Numbered from the stretch's first letter, positions 15,225-25,432 are shown. The stretch: DNA of 64,000 nt from Epsilonproteobacteria bacterium UBA4036 (GCA_002382325.1 DGAG01000011.1:62001-126000); one strand, 5' to 3'. Numbers and translations: made by a program. The notes: generated by a model not told the origin, from the letters alone.

Positions 15225-17540
15225 TTAAACGTCTAAGTGTTCAACATCTTTCGCATGCTCTTCTATATAATTTCTTCGTGGCTCTACTTCATCGCCCATA
15301 AAGAGTGTGAACGTATCAGAAGCGATTTCAGCATCGTCAATGGTTACTCTTAAAAGTCTTCTGGCTTCTGGTGTCATGGTGGTTTCCCATAGTTGCTCTG
15401 GGTTCATCTCCCCTAGACCTTTGTATCGTTGAATATAGGCACCTTTTTTGGCTAGGTTTTCAATATCTTCTAAAATTTCGATTAGGTCTCGACCGTTGAA
15501 CATAGAGATATCTCGTTGTACCAGTCGTGAGTAAATATAGGTCGCTTCACTAAAATAGGGTGAGGCAAAAAGTTCATCATCGATAATTAACTCTTCTAAC
15601 CCTTCATTGGTTTGAACAAACAGTTGGATTTTTTCTTCGTTGATGGATTTTGATAAAATATTATACCCTTTAGCTTCTAAGAAGTTTTTAACCTCTTCAT
15701 ACAATGTAGGATAATCCAATTTAACCAAATCAGAGTGCTCTATGAGGTGTTTTAACACTTCTATAAGCGAATATCGTTTTTCCAGTTGCAACAACATTCC
15801 TCGGTATCGTGAAACGGTTTTAAATAAGTCTAAAAGGTCGTTGTATCCTAAACCCTCAAAGGTAAAAGATTCTAAGCCATTTTCGATTAGGAAGTTAGAA
15901 AGAGCTGTATCGTCTTTTAAATAGGTCTCATTTTTACCTTTTTTATATCGATACAATGGCGGTTGAGCAATGTATAAATACCCTTTATCAATAACCGGAC
16001 GTAAAAATCTAAAGAAAAATGTGAGTAAAAGTGTTTGAATATGGCTACCATCAACATCGGCATCCGTCATGATGATGATTTTATGGTATCTGATTTTTTC
16101 ATCATCAAAATCTTCACCAATACCACAACCCAATGCTGTAATCATATTTCGGATTTCATCTGATTTTAAAATCTTATCCAATCGTGATTTTTCTACGTTA
16201 AGAATTTTCCCTTTTAGAGGTAAAATTGCTTGATAGACTCTGTCACGCCCTTGTTTAGCTGAACCTCCTGCTGAGTCTCCTTCCACCAGATACAACTCTC
16301 GAATGGCTGGGTCTTTGCTTTGACACTCTGCAAGTTTTCCTGGCAATGTTCCCACACTCATGGCATCTTTTTTACGTGTTAAATCTCGTGCTTTTTTAGC
16401 TGCTTCTCGTCCACGTGCTGCCATAAGGGCTTTTTCCATAATGGCTTTTGCTTGAGTTGGGTTCTCTTCAAAATATTTATCCAATTGTTCAGAAGTCAAT
16501 CGTTGACAAATAGGTTTAACATAAGAGCTTCCCAGTTTCCCTTTGGTTTGTCCTTCAAATTGTGGTTCAGGAACCTTTACAGAAATAACTGCAATCAAAC
16601 CTTCTCTGACATCATCCCCTGTAATTTTGGTATCTTTTTCTCTTGCTGCTGCATTTTCATTTAAATATTTAACAATACTTCGTGTAAGACCTGCTTTAAA
16701 TCCTGCTTCATGTGTTCCACCATCAATGGTTCGAATGTTATTTACAAAGGACAAAGTTTTTTCAACATAGGTTGAGTTATACATTACTGCAATATCGACT
16801 TCAACGTCATCAATTTTATCGTTAAATGCTACGGCATCTGAAACGGCGGTATCTTTGTTTAAATCTTCAACAAATTGTTTAATACCTCCTTCAAAATGGT
16901 ACACCTCTTCTACATTTCTGAGTTCATCTTTTAAAGTAATAGAAATAAATGAGTTTAAATAGGCTACTTCTCGAAATCGTTTGGCCAAAATAGAAAAATC
17001 ATAGGTATTGACTTCAAAAATAGAATCATCGGCTAAAAACTCAATGGTGGTACCTGTTTTTTTCGTTGTTCCAATGATTTCTAATGGTGATTTTGGAATC
17101 CCTTTTGAGAACTCTTGATAATGAATTTGCCCTTCTCGGTAAATGGTCATTTTAAGCTCTTTTGAGAGCGCATTTACAACCGAAACCCCAACCCCATGAA
17201 GTCCACCTGAAACTTTATAGGTATCTTTATCAAATTTTCCCCCCGCATGAAGCACGGTTAAAACAACTGTTGCTGCACTAATACCTTCACCTTCGTGAAT
17301 AGCCGTTGGAATCCCTCGTCCATCGTCTTCTACTTTTATCCAATGATCTTTGGTCATAGTAATTTTAATATTTTTACAATATCCTGCCATGGCTTCATCG
17401 ATTGAGTTATCAACCACTTCATACACCATATGATGAAGACCATTCATATTGGTATCACCAATATACATACCGGGTCTTTTTCGAACTGCTTCAAGACCCT
17501 TTAAAACTTTAATATTACTTGCGCCGTATTCTTGACTCAT
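15225..17540 (-). CDS. gyrB: DNA gyrase subunit B
   Basis: 771 residues. The GHKL ATPase domain shows VRKRPGMYIGDT, EVVDNSIDEAMAGY and DDGRGIP; the GGLHGVGVSVVNALS lid follows. The TOPRIM domain has LVEGDSAGGSAKQGRDR and MTDADVDGSHI, and the C terminus ends with QRYKGLGEMNPEQLWETTM. It forms the A2B2 gyrase with GyrA and introduces negative supercoils. It follows dnaN by 12 bases, the usual dnaA-dnaN-gyrB order of Campylobacterota. Confidence 0.98.
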   Translation of the reverse strand: MSQEYGASNIKVLKGLEAVRKRPGMYIGDTNMNGLHHMVYEVVDNSIDEAMAGYCKNIKITMTKDHWIKVEDDGRGIPTAIHEGEGISAATVVLTVLHAGGKFDKDTYKVSGGLHGVGVSVVNALSKELKMTIYREGQIHYQEFSKGIPKSPLEIIGTTKKTGTTIEFLADDSIFEVNTYDFSILAKRFREVAYLNSFISITLKDELRNVEEVYHFEGGIKQFVEDLNKDTAVSDAVAFNDKIDDVEVDIAVMYNSTYVEKTLSFVNNIRTIDGGTHEAGFKAGLTRSIVKYLNENAAAREKDTKITGDDVREGLIAVISVKVPEPQFEGQTKGKLGSSYVKPICQRLTSEQLDKYFEENPTQAKAIMEKALMAARGREAAKKARDLTRKKDAMSVGTLPGKLAECQSKDPAIRELYLVEGDSAGGSAKQGRDRVYQAILPLKGKILNVEKSRLDKILKSDEIRNMITALGCGIGEDFDDEKIRYHKIIIMTDADVDGSHIQTLLLTFFFRFLRPVIDKGYLYIAQPPLYRYKKGKNETYLKDDTALSNFLIENGLESFTFEGLGYNDLLDLFKTVSRYRGMLLQLEKRYSLIEVLKHLIEHSDLVKLDYPTLYEEVKNFLEAKGYNILSKSINEEKIQLFVQTNEGLEELIIDDELFASPYFSEATYIYSRLVQRDISMFNGRDLIEILEDIENLAKKGAYIQRYKGLGEMNPEQLWETTMTPEARRLLRVTIDDAEIASDTFTLFMGDEVEPRRNYIEEHAKDVEHLDV

Positions 17541-17552
17541 GGTTTTCCTTTG

Positions 17553-18623
17553 TTATTTTTCTAAAACGATTGGCATTACAATAGTGAAGAATTTTTCATC
17601 TTCTAAGTAAAACGGTAAATTGGATTCATTAAAACCAATCGTTATATTTTCATTGTTTGACATACTTAAAAAGTCCAACAGATATTTGGCATTGACTGCC
17701 AAGTAAAAATCGTTTTGGATATTTAAATCAATATCTATTTGTGTTTTTGATTCACTCTCTTCATCCAATGACTCAAAGATGATTGAGTTAGGGGTAAACG
17801 TAATTTTAATGTTTGAAAAAAGCGAAGTGACCAATTTAATCGATTCTACTAACATTGATTTAGGTAAATTGAGATTATATTTCAAAGAGTTTGGAATAAT
17901 TCTTTCATAATCAGGAAATTTACCGTTAATCAATTTGGTAAAAAACTTTGTTTTGCTGTTTGAAATAACCAAGTTAGTATTGTCATAGGCAATTTTAATT
18001 TCATCTAAAAAAAGTTTTTGTATTTCGATAATCGCTTTTTTAGGAATAATTAATTGGTTGACTTCATTGGACATATTTTGCAAATAACTAACTGCTAATC
18101 GTCTTGTATCGGTTGAGACAAAATTGATTTTATCACTTTTAATATCAATTAAAGCACCGTTAAGTTCAAACTTTGGATTGTTGTTATCAATGGCTGGTGT
18201 AATTTTTTTAATGGAATTAATTAAATTAAGTGTATTGATATTTAAGAGTGTCAAATTCTCATTTTTTGGAAAACTGGGATACTCATTGGCATCGTACATT
18301 GGCAATTTAAAGTTTGATTTATTTTGTTTAATTAACAATGAGTTATCTAATGCTTCAAAGATAATGTCGCTCTCTTTTAATCGTTTAATGATATTAAGTA
18401 AGTTTTGACCATTTACCGTGGCTTTTCCTTCTTGAGTATCATTCAAATCTTCAATGGTTGATTCTAAACCAATTTCATAATCCGTTGCTTTAAGAATCAA
18501 TTTAGAGTTAAGTACTTCTAAATAGATGTGCGAAGTGATTGAACTGGCATCTTTTTTTTCTAAGAATGGTTGCATAGCAGATATTACATTTTCAATAATA
18601 CTTTTCGTAATTACAAACTTCAT
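17553..18623 (-). CDS. dnaN: DNA polymerase III sliding clamp (beta subunit)
   Basis: 356 residues, the normal clamp length of three repeated domains. Recognisable segments are ATDYEIGLES in the first domain, FVSTDTRRLAVSYLQ in the second and the C-terminal FFTIVMPI of the clamp ending. It encircles DNA and tethers Pol III. It lies between the dnaA-dnaN DnaA-box cluster and gyrB. Confidence 0.97.
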   Translation of the reverse strand: MKFVITKSIIENVISAMQPFLEKKDASSITSHIYLEVLNSKLILKATDYEIGLESTIEDLNDTQEGKATVNGQNLLNIIKRLKESDIIFEALDNSLLIKQNKSNFKLPMYDANEYPSFPKNENLTLLNINTLNLINSIKKITPAIDNNNPKFELNGALIDIKSDKINFVSTDTRRLAVSYLQNMSNEVNQLIIPKKAIIEIQKLFLDEIKIAYDNTNLVISNSKTKFFTKLINGKFPDYERIIPNSLKYNLNLPKSMLVESIKLVTSLFSNIKITFTPNSIIFESLDEESESKTQIDIDLNIQNDFYLAVNAKYLLDFLSMSNNENITIGFNESNLPFYLEDEKFFTIVMPIVLEK

Positions 18624-18780
18624 TTTTACCCCTTTATTTATTTTATTTAATTAGCAGCAGAAGTAGACCATGTGAATAGATGAAAACAGTTTACAAAGGT
18701 CGATTCAGTCAGCTTTTGAAAGCTTGAATAACTTTTGCAAAGTATTCACATCTATTCACATAAGTGTCATAAACTTATTT
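18624..18780. other. oriC part 2: DnaA-box cluster between dnaA and dnaN
   Basis: Three boxes fit the Campylobacterota pattern with an ATTCACA core: TGTGAATAG at 18671-18679 (reverse), GTATTCACA at 18742-18750 and CTATTCACA at 18752-18760 (forward). AT-rich DNA next to dnaN could be the unwinding element. Together with the ruvC-dnaA cluster this gives a bipartite origin like that described for Helicobacter pylori. Confidence 0.6.
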
Positions 18781-20100
18781 CTACCACTCCTTATTGATAA
18801 TTTTATTTTTCAAATTTTCAATGATGAGTTTAAAGTTTTCATCTTTTTCAATCAACTCATTGGCTTTTTTGATATTGTGTGAAATGGAACTGTGATCTTT
18901 CATCCCTAAAAACTTAGCAATATCAGGCATGGAGTTGTGTGTCAACTCTCGTGCCAAATAGATTACCACACGTCTGGCATTGGCAACCGTGGCAGTTCGT
19001 TTTTTTGATTTAATATCACTGGGCTTAATATTAAGCTCACTGGCAACAACCGTAATAATATCAGGCAGTTTGATATTCTCTTTTTGTTCTTTAATTTGCT
19101 CTTTGAGTAAGCTTTGTGCCAACTCTAAGTTAATCTCTTGATTGAGTAAATTGGCACTGGCATTAATACGAATCAATACACCTTCAATTTCACGAATCGA
19201 ACTGTCTAAATTGGTTGCAATGTAGTTAATAACATCACGCGTTAGTACAATGCCATTAAGTTCTGATTTTTTCTCAATAATGGCAATTTTGGTTTCTAAT
19301 CCTGGAATTTGAATATCGGCAGTTAAACCCCACTCAAATCGCGACTTTAAACGGTCAACAAGCCCTGCAATTTGCGAAGGCAATCGATCCGAGGTCATAA
19401 CAATTTGTTTTTTGGCATTGTGCAATTCATTAAAGGTGTGAAAAAACTCCTCTTGAGTTTGTTCTTTACCGCTTAAAAATTGAATGTCATCAATGAGAAG
19501 TATATCACACTTTCTGTACTTGGTTCTAAAGTGTTCCATATTTTTATTTTTGATTGAAAAGGTAAAATCGTTCATAAATTGTTCAATCGTAACATAAATA
19601 ACGGTTTTGCCTTGTTCAATAGCATAATTACCAATGGATTGCAACAAATGCGTTTTACCTAAACCTGTGCCCCCATAGATAAACAAAGGGTTGTATAAAA
19701 TACCTGGTTTTTTTGAAACCGCCAATGAAGCGTTGTATGCCATTTGATTGGAAGGACCTAAAACAAAAGAGTCAAATGTGTAGGAAGGATTGAGCATGGT
19801 ACTTTCAGAACTGCTGTTTTTTTCTTGTTCTGATATCAACTCTTTTTTGCTTTTTTGCTTTTCTCCCGTTAATTTAATCTCAATTTTGGGCTTACTGCCA
19901 TTGAGCAGTTCAAAACAGTGTTGAATGGTATTGGTGTATTTGGTTTTAATCCAAGAAGCAATATATTTATTTTGTACTTCAAACACAGCAATGTTCTCAT
20001 CAGACATATTTTTTTTATAACTTAACTGTTTTAAAAATCGGTCATAATCGGTTGCAGTGGTTTCTTGTTTTAAAATCGATAAAATATCAGGTTGTGCCAT
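18781..20100 (-). CDS. dnaA: Chromosomal replication initiator DnaA
   Basis: 439 residues with the four DnaA domains. Domain III has Walker A GGTGLGKTHLLQSIGN, Walker B ILLIDDIQFLSGKEQTQEEFF and the arginine region. Domain IV is the DNA-binding part, with KKRTATVANARRVVIYLARELT and the signature FLGMKDHSSISHNIKK. It binds the nearby TTATTCACA-type boxes and opens the origin. Domain II is short, as in relatives. Confidence 0.98.
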   Translation of the reverse strand: MAQPDILSILKQETTATDYDRFLKQLSYKKNMSDENIAVFEVQNKYIASWIKTKYTNTIQHCFELLNGSKPKIEIKLTGEKQKSKKELISEQEKNSSSESTMLNPSYTFDSFVLGPSNQMAYNASLAVSKKPGILYNPLFIYGGTGLGKTHLLQSIGNYAIEQGKTVIYVTIEQFMNDFTFSIKNKNMEHFRTKYRKCDILLIDDIQFLSGKEQTQEEFFHTFNELHNAKKQIVMTSDRLPSQIAGLVDRLKSRFEWGLTADIQIPGLETKIAIIEKKSELNGIVLTRDVINYIATNLDSSIREIEGVLIRINASANLLNQEINLELAQSLLKEQIKEQKENIKLPDIITVVASELNIKPSDIKSKKRTATVANARRVVIYLARELTHNSMPDIAKFLGMKDHSSISHNIKKANELIEKDENFKLIIENLKNKIINKEW

Positions 20101-20310
20101 AAACTATAAACTCTTTTTTTAATATTGGTAGATATTATAGCCAAAGTTTTATAAATTTATTTATGACATATTTTTATTTGCTATACTAATGTGAATAATT
20201 TATAAAATTAAGTTAATATTTATGATAATTGTATGAATATACGGCACTTTTTTCATGTGAATAACCCAAAAAGTTTTAAGTGAAGAGTGTGAATAAGTTA
20301 AGGAAATACA
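20101..20310. other. oriC part 1: DnaA-box cluster between dnaA and ruvC
   Basis: Three identical 9-mers TGTGAATAA (TTATTCACA on the other strand) occur at 20190-20198, 20256-20264 and 20288-20296, all in one orientation, in an AT-rich gap between the divergent dnaA and ruvC genes. The first is 30 bases beyond the AT-rich dnaA upstream region. This also holds the promoters of both genes; the exact -10 boxes are not clear. Confidence 0.68.
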
Positions 20311-20784
20311 TTGGCAATAAAAATTTTAGGCATAGATCCGGGTACAAGAAATTGTGGCTATGCAGTTTTGGAAAAAAACGGACGAAACATTAAACTCATT
20401 GAAGCAGGTTTAATTAAGATAAAAACAAAAATATTGCAAGAGCAAATTTGTGAAATGACCGAAGGTTTGGATTTGATTTTTAAAAAGCACAGCATTGATG
20501 AAGTTTCGATTGAAGATATGTTTTATGCGTTTAATCCCAAAACGGTGATTAAACTTGCTCAATTTCGAGGGGCAATTTCACTTAAAGTTTTGCAAGAGTT
20601 TGGCAATTTCAGTGAATACACCCCTTTACAAGTTAAACAAGCCGTAACAGGTAATGGAAAAGCCACCAAAGAACAAGTGGCGTTTATGGTGAAACGACTT
20701 TTAGGTATCAAACAAGAGATTAAGCCTTTGGATATTACCGATGCCATTGCTATTGCCATAACACATTCTCAAAGAATAAATTGA
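20311..20784 (+). CDS. ruvC: Holliday junction resolvase RuvC
   Basis: 157 residues from a TTG start preceded by AAGG. The catalytic aspartate is in ILGIDPGTRNCGYAV; VSIEDMFYAFNPKT holds the catalytic Glu; the C-terminal DITDAIAIAITH contains the last acidic residues. It cuts four-way junctions together with RuvAB. Its location beside dnaA in divergent orientation matches several Campylobacterota. Confidence 0.95.
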   Translation: MAIKILGIDPGTRNCGYAVLEKNGRNIKLIEAGLIKIKTKILQEQICEMTEGLDLIFKKHSIDEVSIEDMFYAFNPKTVIKLAQFRGAISLKVLQEFGNFSEYTPLQVKQAVTGNGKATKEQVAFMVKRLLGIKQEIKPLDITDAIAIAITHSQRIN

Positions 20785-20814
20785 TATAATAAAGCATTAA
20801 GAATAAGGATTTTA

Positions 20815-21396
20815 ATGAAAAGAATTGGAGTATTGTCTTCACATAACGGCAGTGGTTTTGACACCATTGTACAAGCGTGTGAAAAAAAGGTGTTAGATGC
20901 CCAAGTTGTGGTAGTGGTTTCTAATAATTCAAATGCACACGTATTGCAAAAAGCCGAGCAAAAAAATATCCCCAATTTTATCATCAACAGCAAACTTTTT
21001 CCAAATGATGATTTGGACGAAAAAATAACAACACTTTTACAATCGTTTGATTGCGATATTATTTTTCTTTCAGGCTATATGAAAAAAATTGAACACCATT
21101 TATTAAGTGCTTATCCCAATGCAATTGTTAATTCTCATCCTGCGTTGCTTCCAAAATTTGGAGGTGTGGGTATGTATGGTTCAAAAGTGCATGAAGCAGT
21201 TGTCAATGCTAAAGAAAAACAAAGTGGTTGTACCATTCATTTTGTGAATGAAGAGTATGATGAGGGAGAATATATTCTACAAAACAGCATTGAACTTGAA
21301 GAAGATGAAACAATTGAAGGCTTAGAAAATAAAATTAAAGAGCTTGAATCAGTTACTATTATTGAAGCATTGAATAAACTGTTTGGACAAAATTAA
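20815..21396 (+). CDS. purN: Phosphoribosylglycinamide formyltransferase
   Basis: 193 residues. RIGVLSSHNGSGFDTIV binds the ribonucleotide phosphate, IIFLSGYMKKI and VNSHPALLPKFGG contain the catalytic Asn-His pair, and VHFVNEEYDEGEYILQ (CTIHFVNEEYDEG) holds the Asp. It formylates GAR in purine synthesis. It follows ruvC by 30 bases, with AAGGA before the ATG. Confidence 0.94.
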   Translation: MKRIGVLSSHNGSGFDTIVQACEKKVLDAQVVVVVSNNSNAHVLQKAEQKNIPNFIINSKLFPNDDLDEKITTLLQSFDCDIIFLSGYMKKIEHHLLSAYPNAIVNSHPALLPKFGGVGMYGSKVHEAVVNAKEKQSGCTIHFVNEEYDEGEYILQNSIELEEDETIEGLENKIKELESVTIIEALNKLFGQN

Positions 21397-21413
21397 AAAG
21401 GTAAAGGCTTTTA

Positions 21414-22424
21414 ATGAATAACTTAAAAGATGACATTATTTTTAATACCATTAATAATGGAATTTTGATTTTGGACGATGAGTTAAAAATAAAAGCTTGG
21501 AACCGTTGGTTGGCTGTGCATACCCATTTAAGTGTAGACGATGTTTTGGATAAAAATTTATGTGAACTTTTCCCCTCTATTGATGAAAAACGACTTAAAC
21601 GTAAAATCAAATCGGTGCTAGTTACTAACACCAGTTCTTTTTATTCGGTGGATCCTCACAAATATTTGATTAAAATTGAACTCAGTAATATTACCAATCC
21701 CATTTACGATTCGATGCAACAAGATGTGACAATAGCACCCTATAAACGCGATGAAAAATTGGTGGCACTTTATATTTACGACAAAACGGTTTTATGTGAA
21801 ACCAACGCCAAATTGGAAAAACTCAATAAAGATTTGAGGGATCTTTCCTACAAAGACCCCATGACCAATGCGTACAATCGACGCTATTTTTATGAAGAGT
21901 CCGCCAAACTTCTCTCGCTGGCATCGCGAGATCAAAGAGATTCTTGTATTATTATTTTGGACATTGATAAATTTAAAGACATCAATGATACCTATGGGCA
22001 TGATGTGGGAGATGAAGTGATTATTCAATTGGCACAACTGCTTAAAAATCATGTGCGTAATTCTGATATTGTGGCTCGTTTTGGGGGTGAAGAGTTTGTG
22101 GTTTTTTTATATAATACCGACCTTTATAATGCCACACACATTGCTGAAGTGATGAAAGAGGATATTCATAAAGTCAATATTGATGCTGGTACTCAAACCA
22201 TTAATTTTACGGCTTCTTTTGGTGTGGCTAAATTCAACAAAGAGTTGGATGAAAACAACATTGAACATACCATTTCACGTGCAGATAAATGCCTGTACAT
22301 TGCAAAAAACAAAGGAAGAAATTTGGTTATCAATGAGAGTTATTTGGGGGCAGCTATTTTTAATAAAGAGATCAACACCAAAGCCATTTCCATTGAGAGC
22401 AATATTTTTATGCTCAATGATTAA
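21414..22424 (+). CDS. Diguanylate cyclase (PAS-like plus GGDEF)
   Basis: 336 residues. An N-terminal PAS-like domain (GILILDDELKIKAWNRWLAVHT) leads by a short coiled coil to a GGDEF domain beginning YKDPMTNAYNRRYFYE. The active site is RFGGEEFVVFL and the inhibitory I-site RNSD sits five residues before it. It should make c-di-GMP in the cytosol. No membrane segment is visible. The gene starts 17 bases after purN and converges with the TRIC gene. Confidence 0.93.
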   Translation: MNNLKDDIIFNTINNGILILDDELKIKAWNRWLAVHTHLSVDDVLDKNLCELFPSIDEKRLKRKIKSVLVTNTSSFYSVDPHKYLIKIELSNITNPIYDSMQQDVTIAPYKRDEKLVALYIYDKTVLCETNAKLEKLNKDLRDLSYKDPMTNAYNRRYFYEESAKLLSLASRDQRDSCIIILDIDKFKDINDTYGHDVGDEVIIQLAQLLKNHVRNSDIVARFGGEEFVVFLYNTDLYNATHIAEVMKEDIHKVNIDAGTQTINFTASFGVAKFNKELDENNIEHTISRADKCLYIAKNKGRNLVINESYLGAAIFNKEINTKAISIESNIFMLND

Positions 22425-22432
22425 GAACTGTG

Positions 22433-23038
22433 TTAAAGTACGGGAAGATTCCATTTTCGATAAAATGCCAATAATCGTAAACTGACGCCAAAAATAAAAA
22501 GTAACGTTAAACTAAAAAGATTAAGCTGTGCAAACAGATGCAAAATATACGTAATAATCCCTACAATAATAGCAACCGTTCCATAAAATTCACTCACTAA
22601 TATGGAAGGCACTTTGTTGATTAAAATATCTCTTAATGTTCCTCCTCCTACAGCCGTTAGAAATGCTAACATCAATACACCTAAAAAGTTAAAATCGGAT
22701 TCAATGGCAATGAGTGAACCGGTGATAGCAAATGAACTTAAGCCAATGGCATCGGAGATAACAAATGCCATTTTCCCCTCAAAATTGGTGATTTTATGGA
22801 GTTTAAAAACCAGTGAAAAAATCAGTGTACCAATGACTAACATAATGGGCAAATTGGCATCAAAGACATACGGAGTTTTATTGGCAATGGTATCTCGAAT
22901 AATTCCTCCGCCAAGTGCAGTTAAAAACGAAGAGATAAAAATGCCCAAAATATCCAGTTTGTAATGAACAGCAATTAAGAAGCCACTTAACGCAAAAGAG
23001 ATAATACCGATAATATCGGCAATTTGAAGGGGCGTCAC
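22433..23038 (-). CDS. TRIC-family cation channel (YadS/UPF0126)
   Basis: 201 residues with about seven hydrophobic segments in two repeats. Each repeat carries the family's glycine motif: LTALGGGIIRDTI in the first and LTAVGGGTLRDIL in the second, the pore elements of trimeric intracellular cation-type channels. It starts at a GTG, 5 bases after thyX, so it is probably co-transcribed. Ion and physiological role in bacteria are not settled. Confidence 0.9.
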   Translation of the reverse strand: MTPLQIADIIGIISFALSGFLIAVHYKLDILGIFISSFLTALGGGIIRDTIANKTPYVFDANLPIMLVIGTLIFSLVFKLHKITNFEGKMAFVISDAIGLSSFAITGSLIAIESDFNFLGVLMLAFLTAVGGGTLRDILINKVPSILVSEFYGTVAIIVGIITYILHLFAQLNLFSLTLLFIFGVSLRLLAFYRKWNLPVL

Positions 23039-23042
23039 GAAA

Positions 23043-23876
23043 TTACTTTAAGAGTTCTTTCATGGCAACAGCAGTTTGCTGTATCTCCCATTGAGCGTGA
23101 GAATCCAATCGCAGTTTAAAATAGTTCTCCAATTGTGTGGGTAAATACGCTCCCCAAAGTTGCGAGTAAGCTGCTTGTGGAATAATCCGTCGGGCTTCTT
23201 GAGGTTTAACGCCCTCTTCCAAAGCTTTGTAGTAGTGTTCTACGCATAAATTGATAATATCTTGCGTGGTTTTATCTTCACTTTGTACTTCTTTCATTTT
23301 TCGAGAAATGTAAAAGTCAAAAGGTACTCGTTTTCCGCTGACGTATCGTCGTGAAAGCTCTTGCCACGAGATTCGGTGTCGAACCATTTGGCTTCGTGTG
23401 GGTAAATCGACTTTATATAAAAAGACTTTGAAATGTTTTTGTATAATCGCACACTCTTCTTGGGTGTTATAAAGGGTTCGAATATCAAAACTATAGGCTT
23501 TGGGATTTTTTTCATAATCATACACCAACGCTCGATAGTTGGTTAAAAGCAGATTTCCTTCAACGATTTCACCAAACTTTTTAGCGTTGGAATACTCTAA
23601 GGCTAAGACCTCTTGATGTTTTTCATTTGTAGGGTCAAGCAATACAGGTACAAACTCAAAAGAAGAGCTTGGAAGTCCCATACTTTCAGCCATCAAACGG
23701 TTGTATAAACTCTCACTACCTAAGGCTTTAGGTGATTGATAACAAATAGAGGCAACTTGTGTAATGGCTAAAATACGATTTTCTTCATTTAAATTTGCAC
23801 GACTAAAATCCCATTGTTCAACAAAAGCAATGTTATCTTCAAGTATATTCTCTTTTTTGTTAATGAGCTGAATCAT
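23043..23876 (-). CDS. thyX: Flavin-dependent thymidylate synthase
   Basis: 277 residues. The ThyX motif appears as RHRISWQELSRRYV, followed by late contact residues in EARRIIPQAAYSQL. It methylates dUMP using methylenetetrahydrofolate and FAD, and is the usual thymidylate synthase of this phylum. It precedes the TRIC gene on the same strand. Confidence 0.95.
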   Translation of the reverse strand: MIQLINKKENILEDNIAFVEQWDFSRANLNEENRILAITQVASICYQSPKALGSESLYNRLMAESMGLPSSSFEFVPVLLDPTNEKHQEVLALEYSNAKKFGEIVEGNLLLTNYRALVYDYEKNPKAYSFDIRTLYNTQEECAIIQKHFKVFLYKVDLPTRSQMVRHRISWQELSRRYVSGKRVPFDFYISRKMKEVQSEDKTTQDIINLCVEHYYKALEEGVKPQEARRIIPQAAYSQLWGAYLPTQLENYFKLRLDSHAQWEIQQTAVAMKELLK

Positions 23877-23923
23877 TCTGACACCCTTTTTAAAATAGTA
23901 AGGCGATTATACAACAATATAAT

Positions 23924-25297
23924 TTAAAACACTTTTTTATAAACATTTTCCACAATGGTATTGGCAATAGTAGAAGTTTTTAACGCAATAGTATTGGTTT
24001 GTGAAGCCACATTGGAATTGGCGTTAATTTGTTGATTTAAAAGTGTAATAGAATCATTAATTTGTGCCACACCATTTTGTTGTTCTTTGGTACTTGAAGC
24101 CACATTCTTAATCAATTCCATGGTTTTATGAACAATGCCATTTAAATTGGTATATCCTTCAATCATCTCATTGGCAATGGCTTTTCCATCGTTGGCTTTG
24201 GTTGTGGCGTGTAGAACTAAGTTTTTAATCTCTTTAGCAGCTTGAGTACTTCTTTCTGCTAAGTTTCTCACCTCTTGTGCAACGACAGCAAATCCTTTGC
24301 CCTCTTGTCCAGCTGTGGCAGCTTCAACAGCAGCATTGAGACTTAAAATATTGGTTTGAAACGCAATTTTATCGATAATATTAATCGCTTCATTAATTGA
24401 TGCCACTTGAGTATCAATGTCATCCATGGCACTATTGGTTTGTTGGGCTAGATGTTGACCTGTATTAACACAATGGGTAACTTCAACAGCTAAATTTGCC
24501 ATATCTTGAGTTTGTAAAGAGGTTGAAGAGACATTTTGAGTTATTTGTTGTAACACATTTGCTGTTTGTCCAAGACTCTCTTTGGCGTGAGAGGAAGAGC
24601 TGTTGAGTGTTTCTACACTTTGCAATAAAATTTCCGATGAATTTTGCAAGGTTAATCCATTGGTTTTGTTTTCATTAAGCATTTGAACAATGGCATCTTT
24701 TAATTGATTGATTGAACCAACGAGTTGATTTAGTTCACCAGTTTCATCAAGGTTTTCTAAGTTGAGTGCATGGGTATAATTGTAATGTGTGTATTGATTT
24801 AAGATGCGATTAATGCCCATAAAATGCTCTTTGGTTTGAACAATCATGGCATTAACCGTATGTTTAAATGCTTCAAGGGCTTCATTGCTTGAACTGTTTT
24901 GAATGGTTGCATCGTATGAGCCGTGTTGAACCTTATTCATAATAGTTTTGGCTTCTTGAATTAATGAGGCTTCTTCTTGCTCTTTTTGTTGCAGTTTATG
25001 TTCACGTTGATCAATAACCTCTTTAATATCTGAATACTCACTTGCCATGGAAGTATTGATTTTCAAACTGACATCTTTGTTATCCATATTTTTTAAAAAA
25101 GCAATCAGCTCTTTGGAAAGCAATTTCCCGTTTTTATACTCATCAAGTTCGTGAAAAATCAATGCAACGGCAATAATGATTTGTATCATTTGAGCAATAG
25201 AATTTTGTGTGAAAACAAGTGCATTAATGGGTAAAATAATCATACCAAGATAATGAACAATCGTCATTCTAAAATAGAGTGATTTTAATTTTGTCAT
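23924..25297 (-). CDS. Methyl-accepting chemotaxis protein without a periplasmic domain
   Basis: 457 residues from the ATG at 25297, which has AAAGGAG upstream; an in-frame ATG at 25330 lacks one. Two short membrane segments near the N terminus (TIVHYLGMIILPINALVF and MIQIIIAVALIF) are linked by only a few residues, so no ligand domain lies outside. A long signalling helix carries the conserved hairpin NAAVEAATAGQEGKGFAVVA followed by EVRNLAERS. It would signal to CheA from a cytoplasmic or membrane cue. Confidence 0.92.
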   Translation of the reverse strand: MTKLKSLYFRMTIVHYLGMIILPINALVFTQNSIAQMIQIIIAVALIFHELDEYKNGKLLSKELIAFLKNMDNKDVSLKINTSMASEYSDIKEVIDQREHKLQQKEQEEASLIQEAKTIMNKVQHGSYDATIQNSSSNEALEAFKHTVNAMIVQTKEHFMGINRILNQYTHYNYTHALNLENLDETGELNQLVGSINQLKDAIVQMLNENKTNGLTLQNSSEILLQSVETLNSSSSHAKESLGQTANVLQQITQNVSSTSLQTQDMANLAVEVTHCVNTGQHLAQQTNSAMDDIDTQVASINEAINIIDKIAFQTNILSLNAAVEAATAGQEGKGFAVVAQEVRNLAERSTQAAKEIKNLVLHATTKANDGKAIANEMIEGYTNLNGIVHKTMELIKNVASSTKEQQNGVAQINDSITLLNQQINANSNVASQTNTIALKTSTIANTIVENVYKKVF

Positions 25298-25432
25298 AGG
25301 TAACTCCTTTATTTTAGGAACTTTAACCAAAAAAATAATTAAAAATATTGACGAGAATCAATATAAGACAAATTTTATCCTATATTTCTAAAGTCCCTTT
25401 ATTTAGATACTTTAAAGAAGATTAAAGAAATT

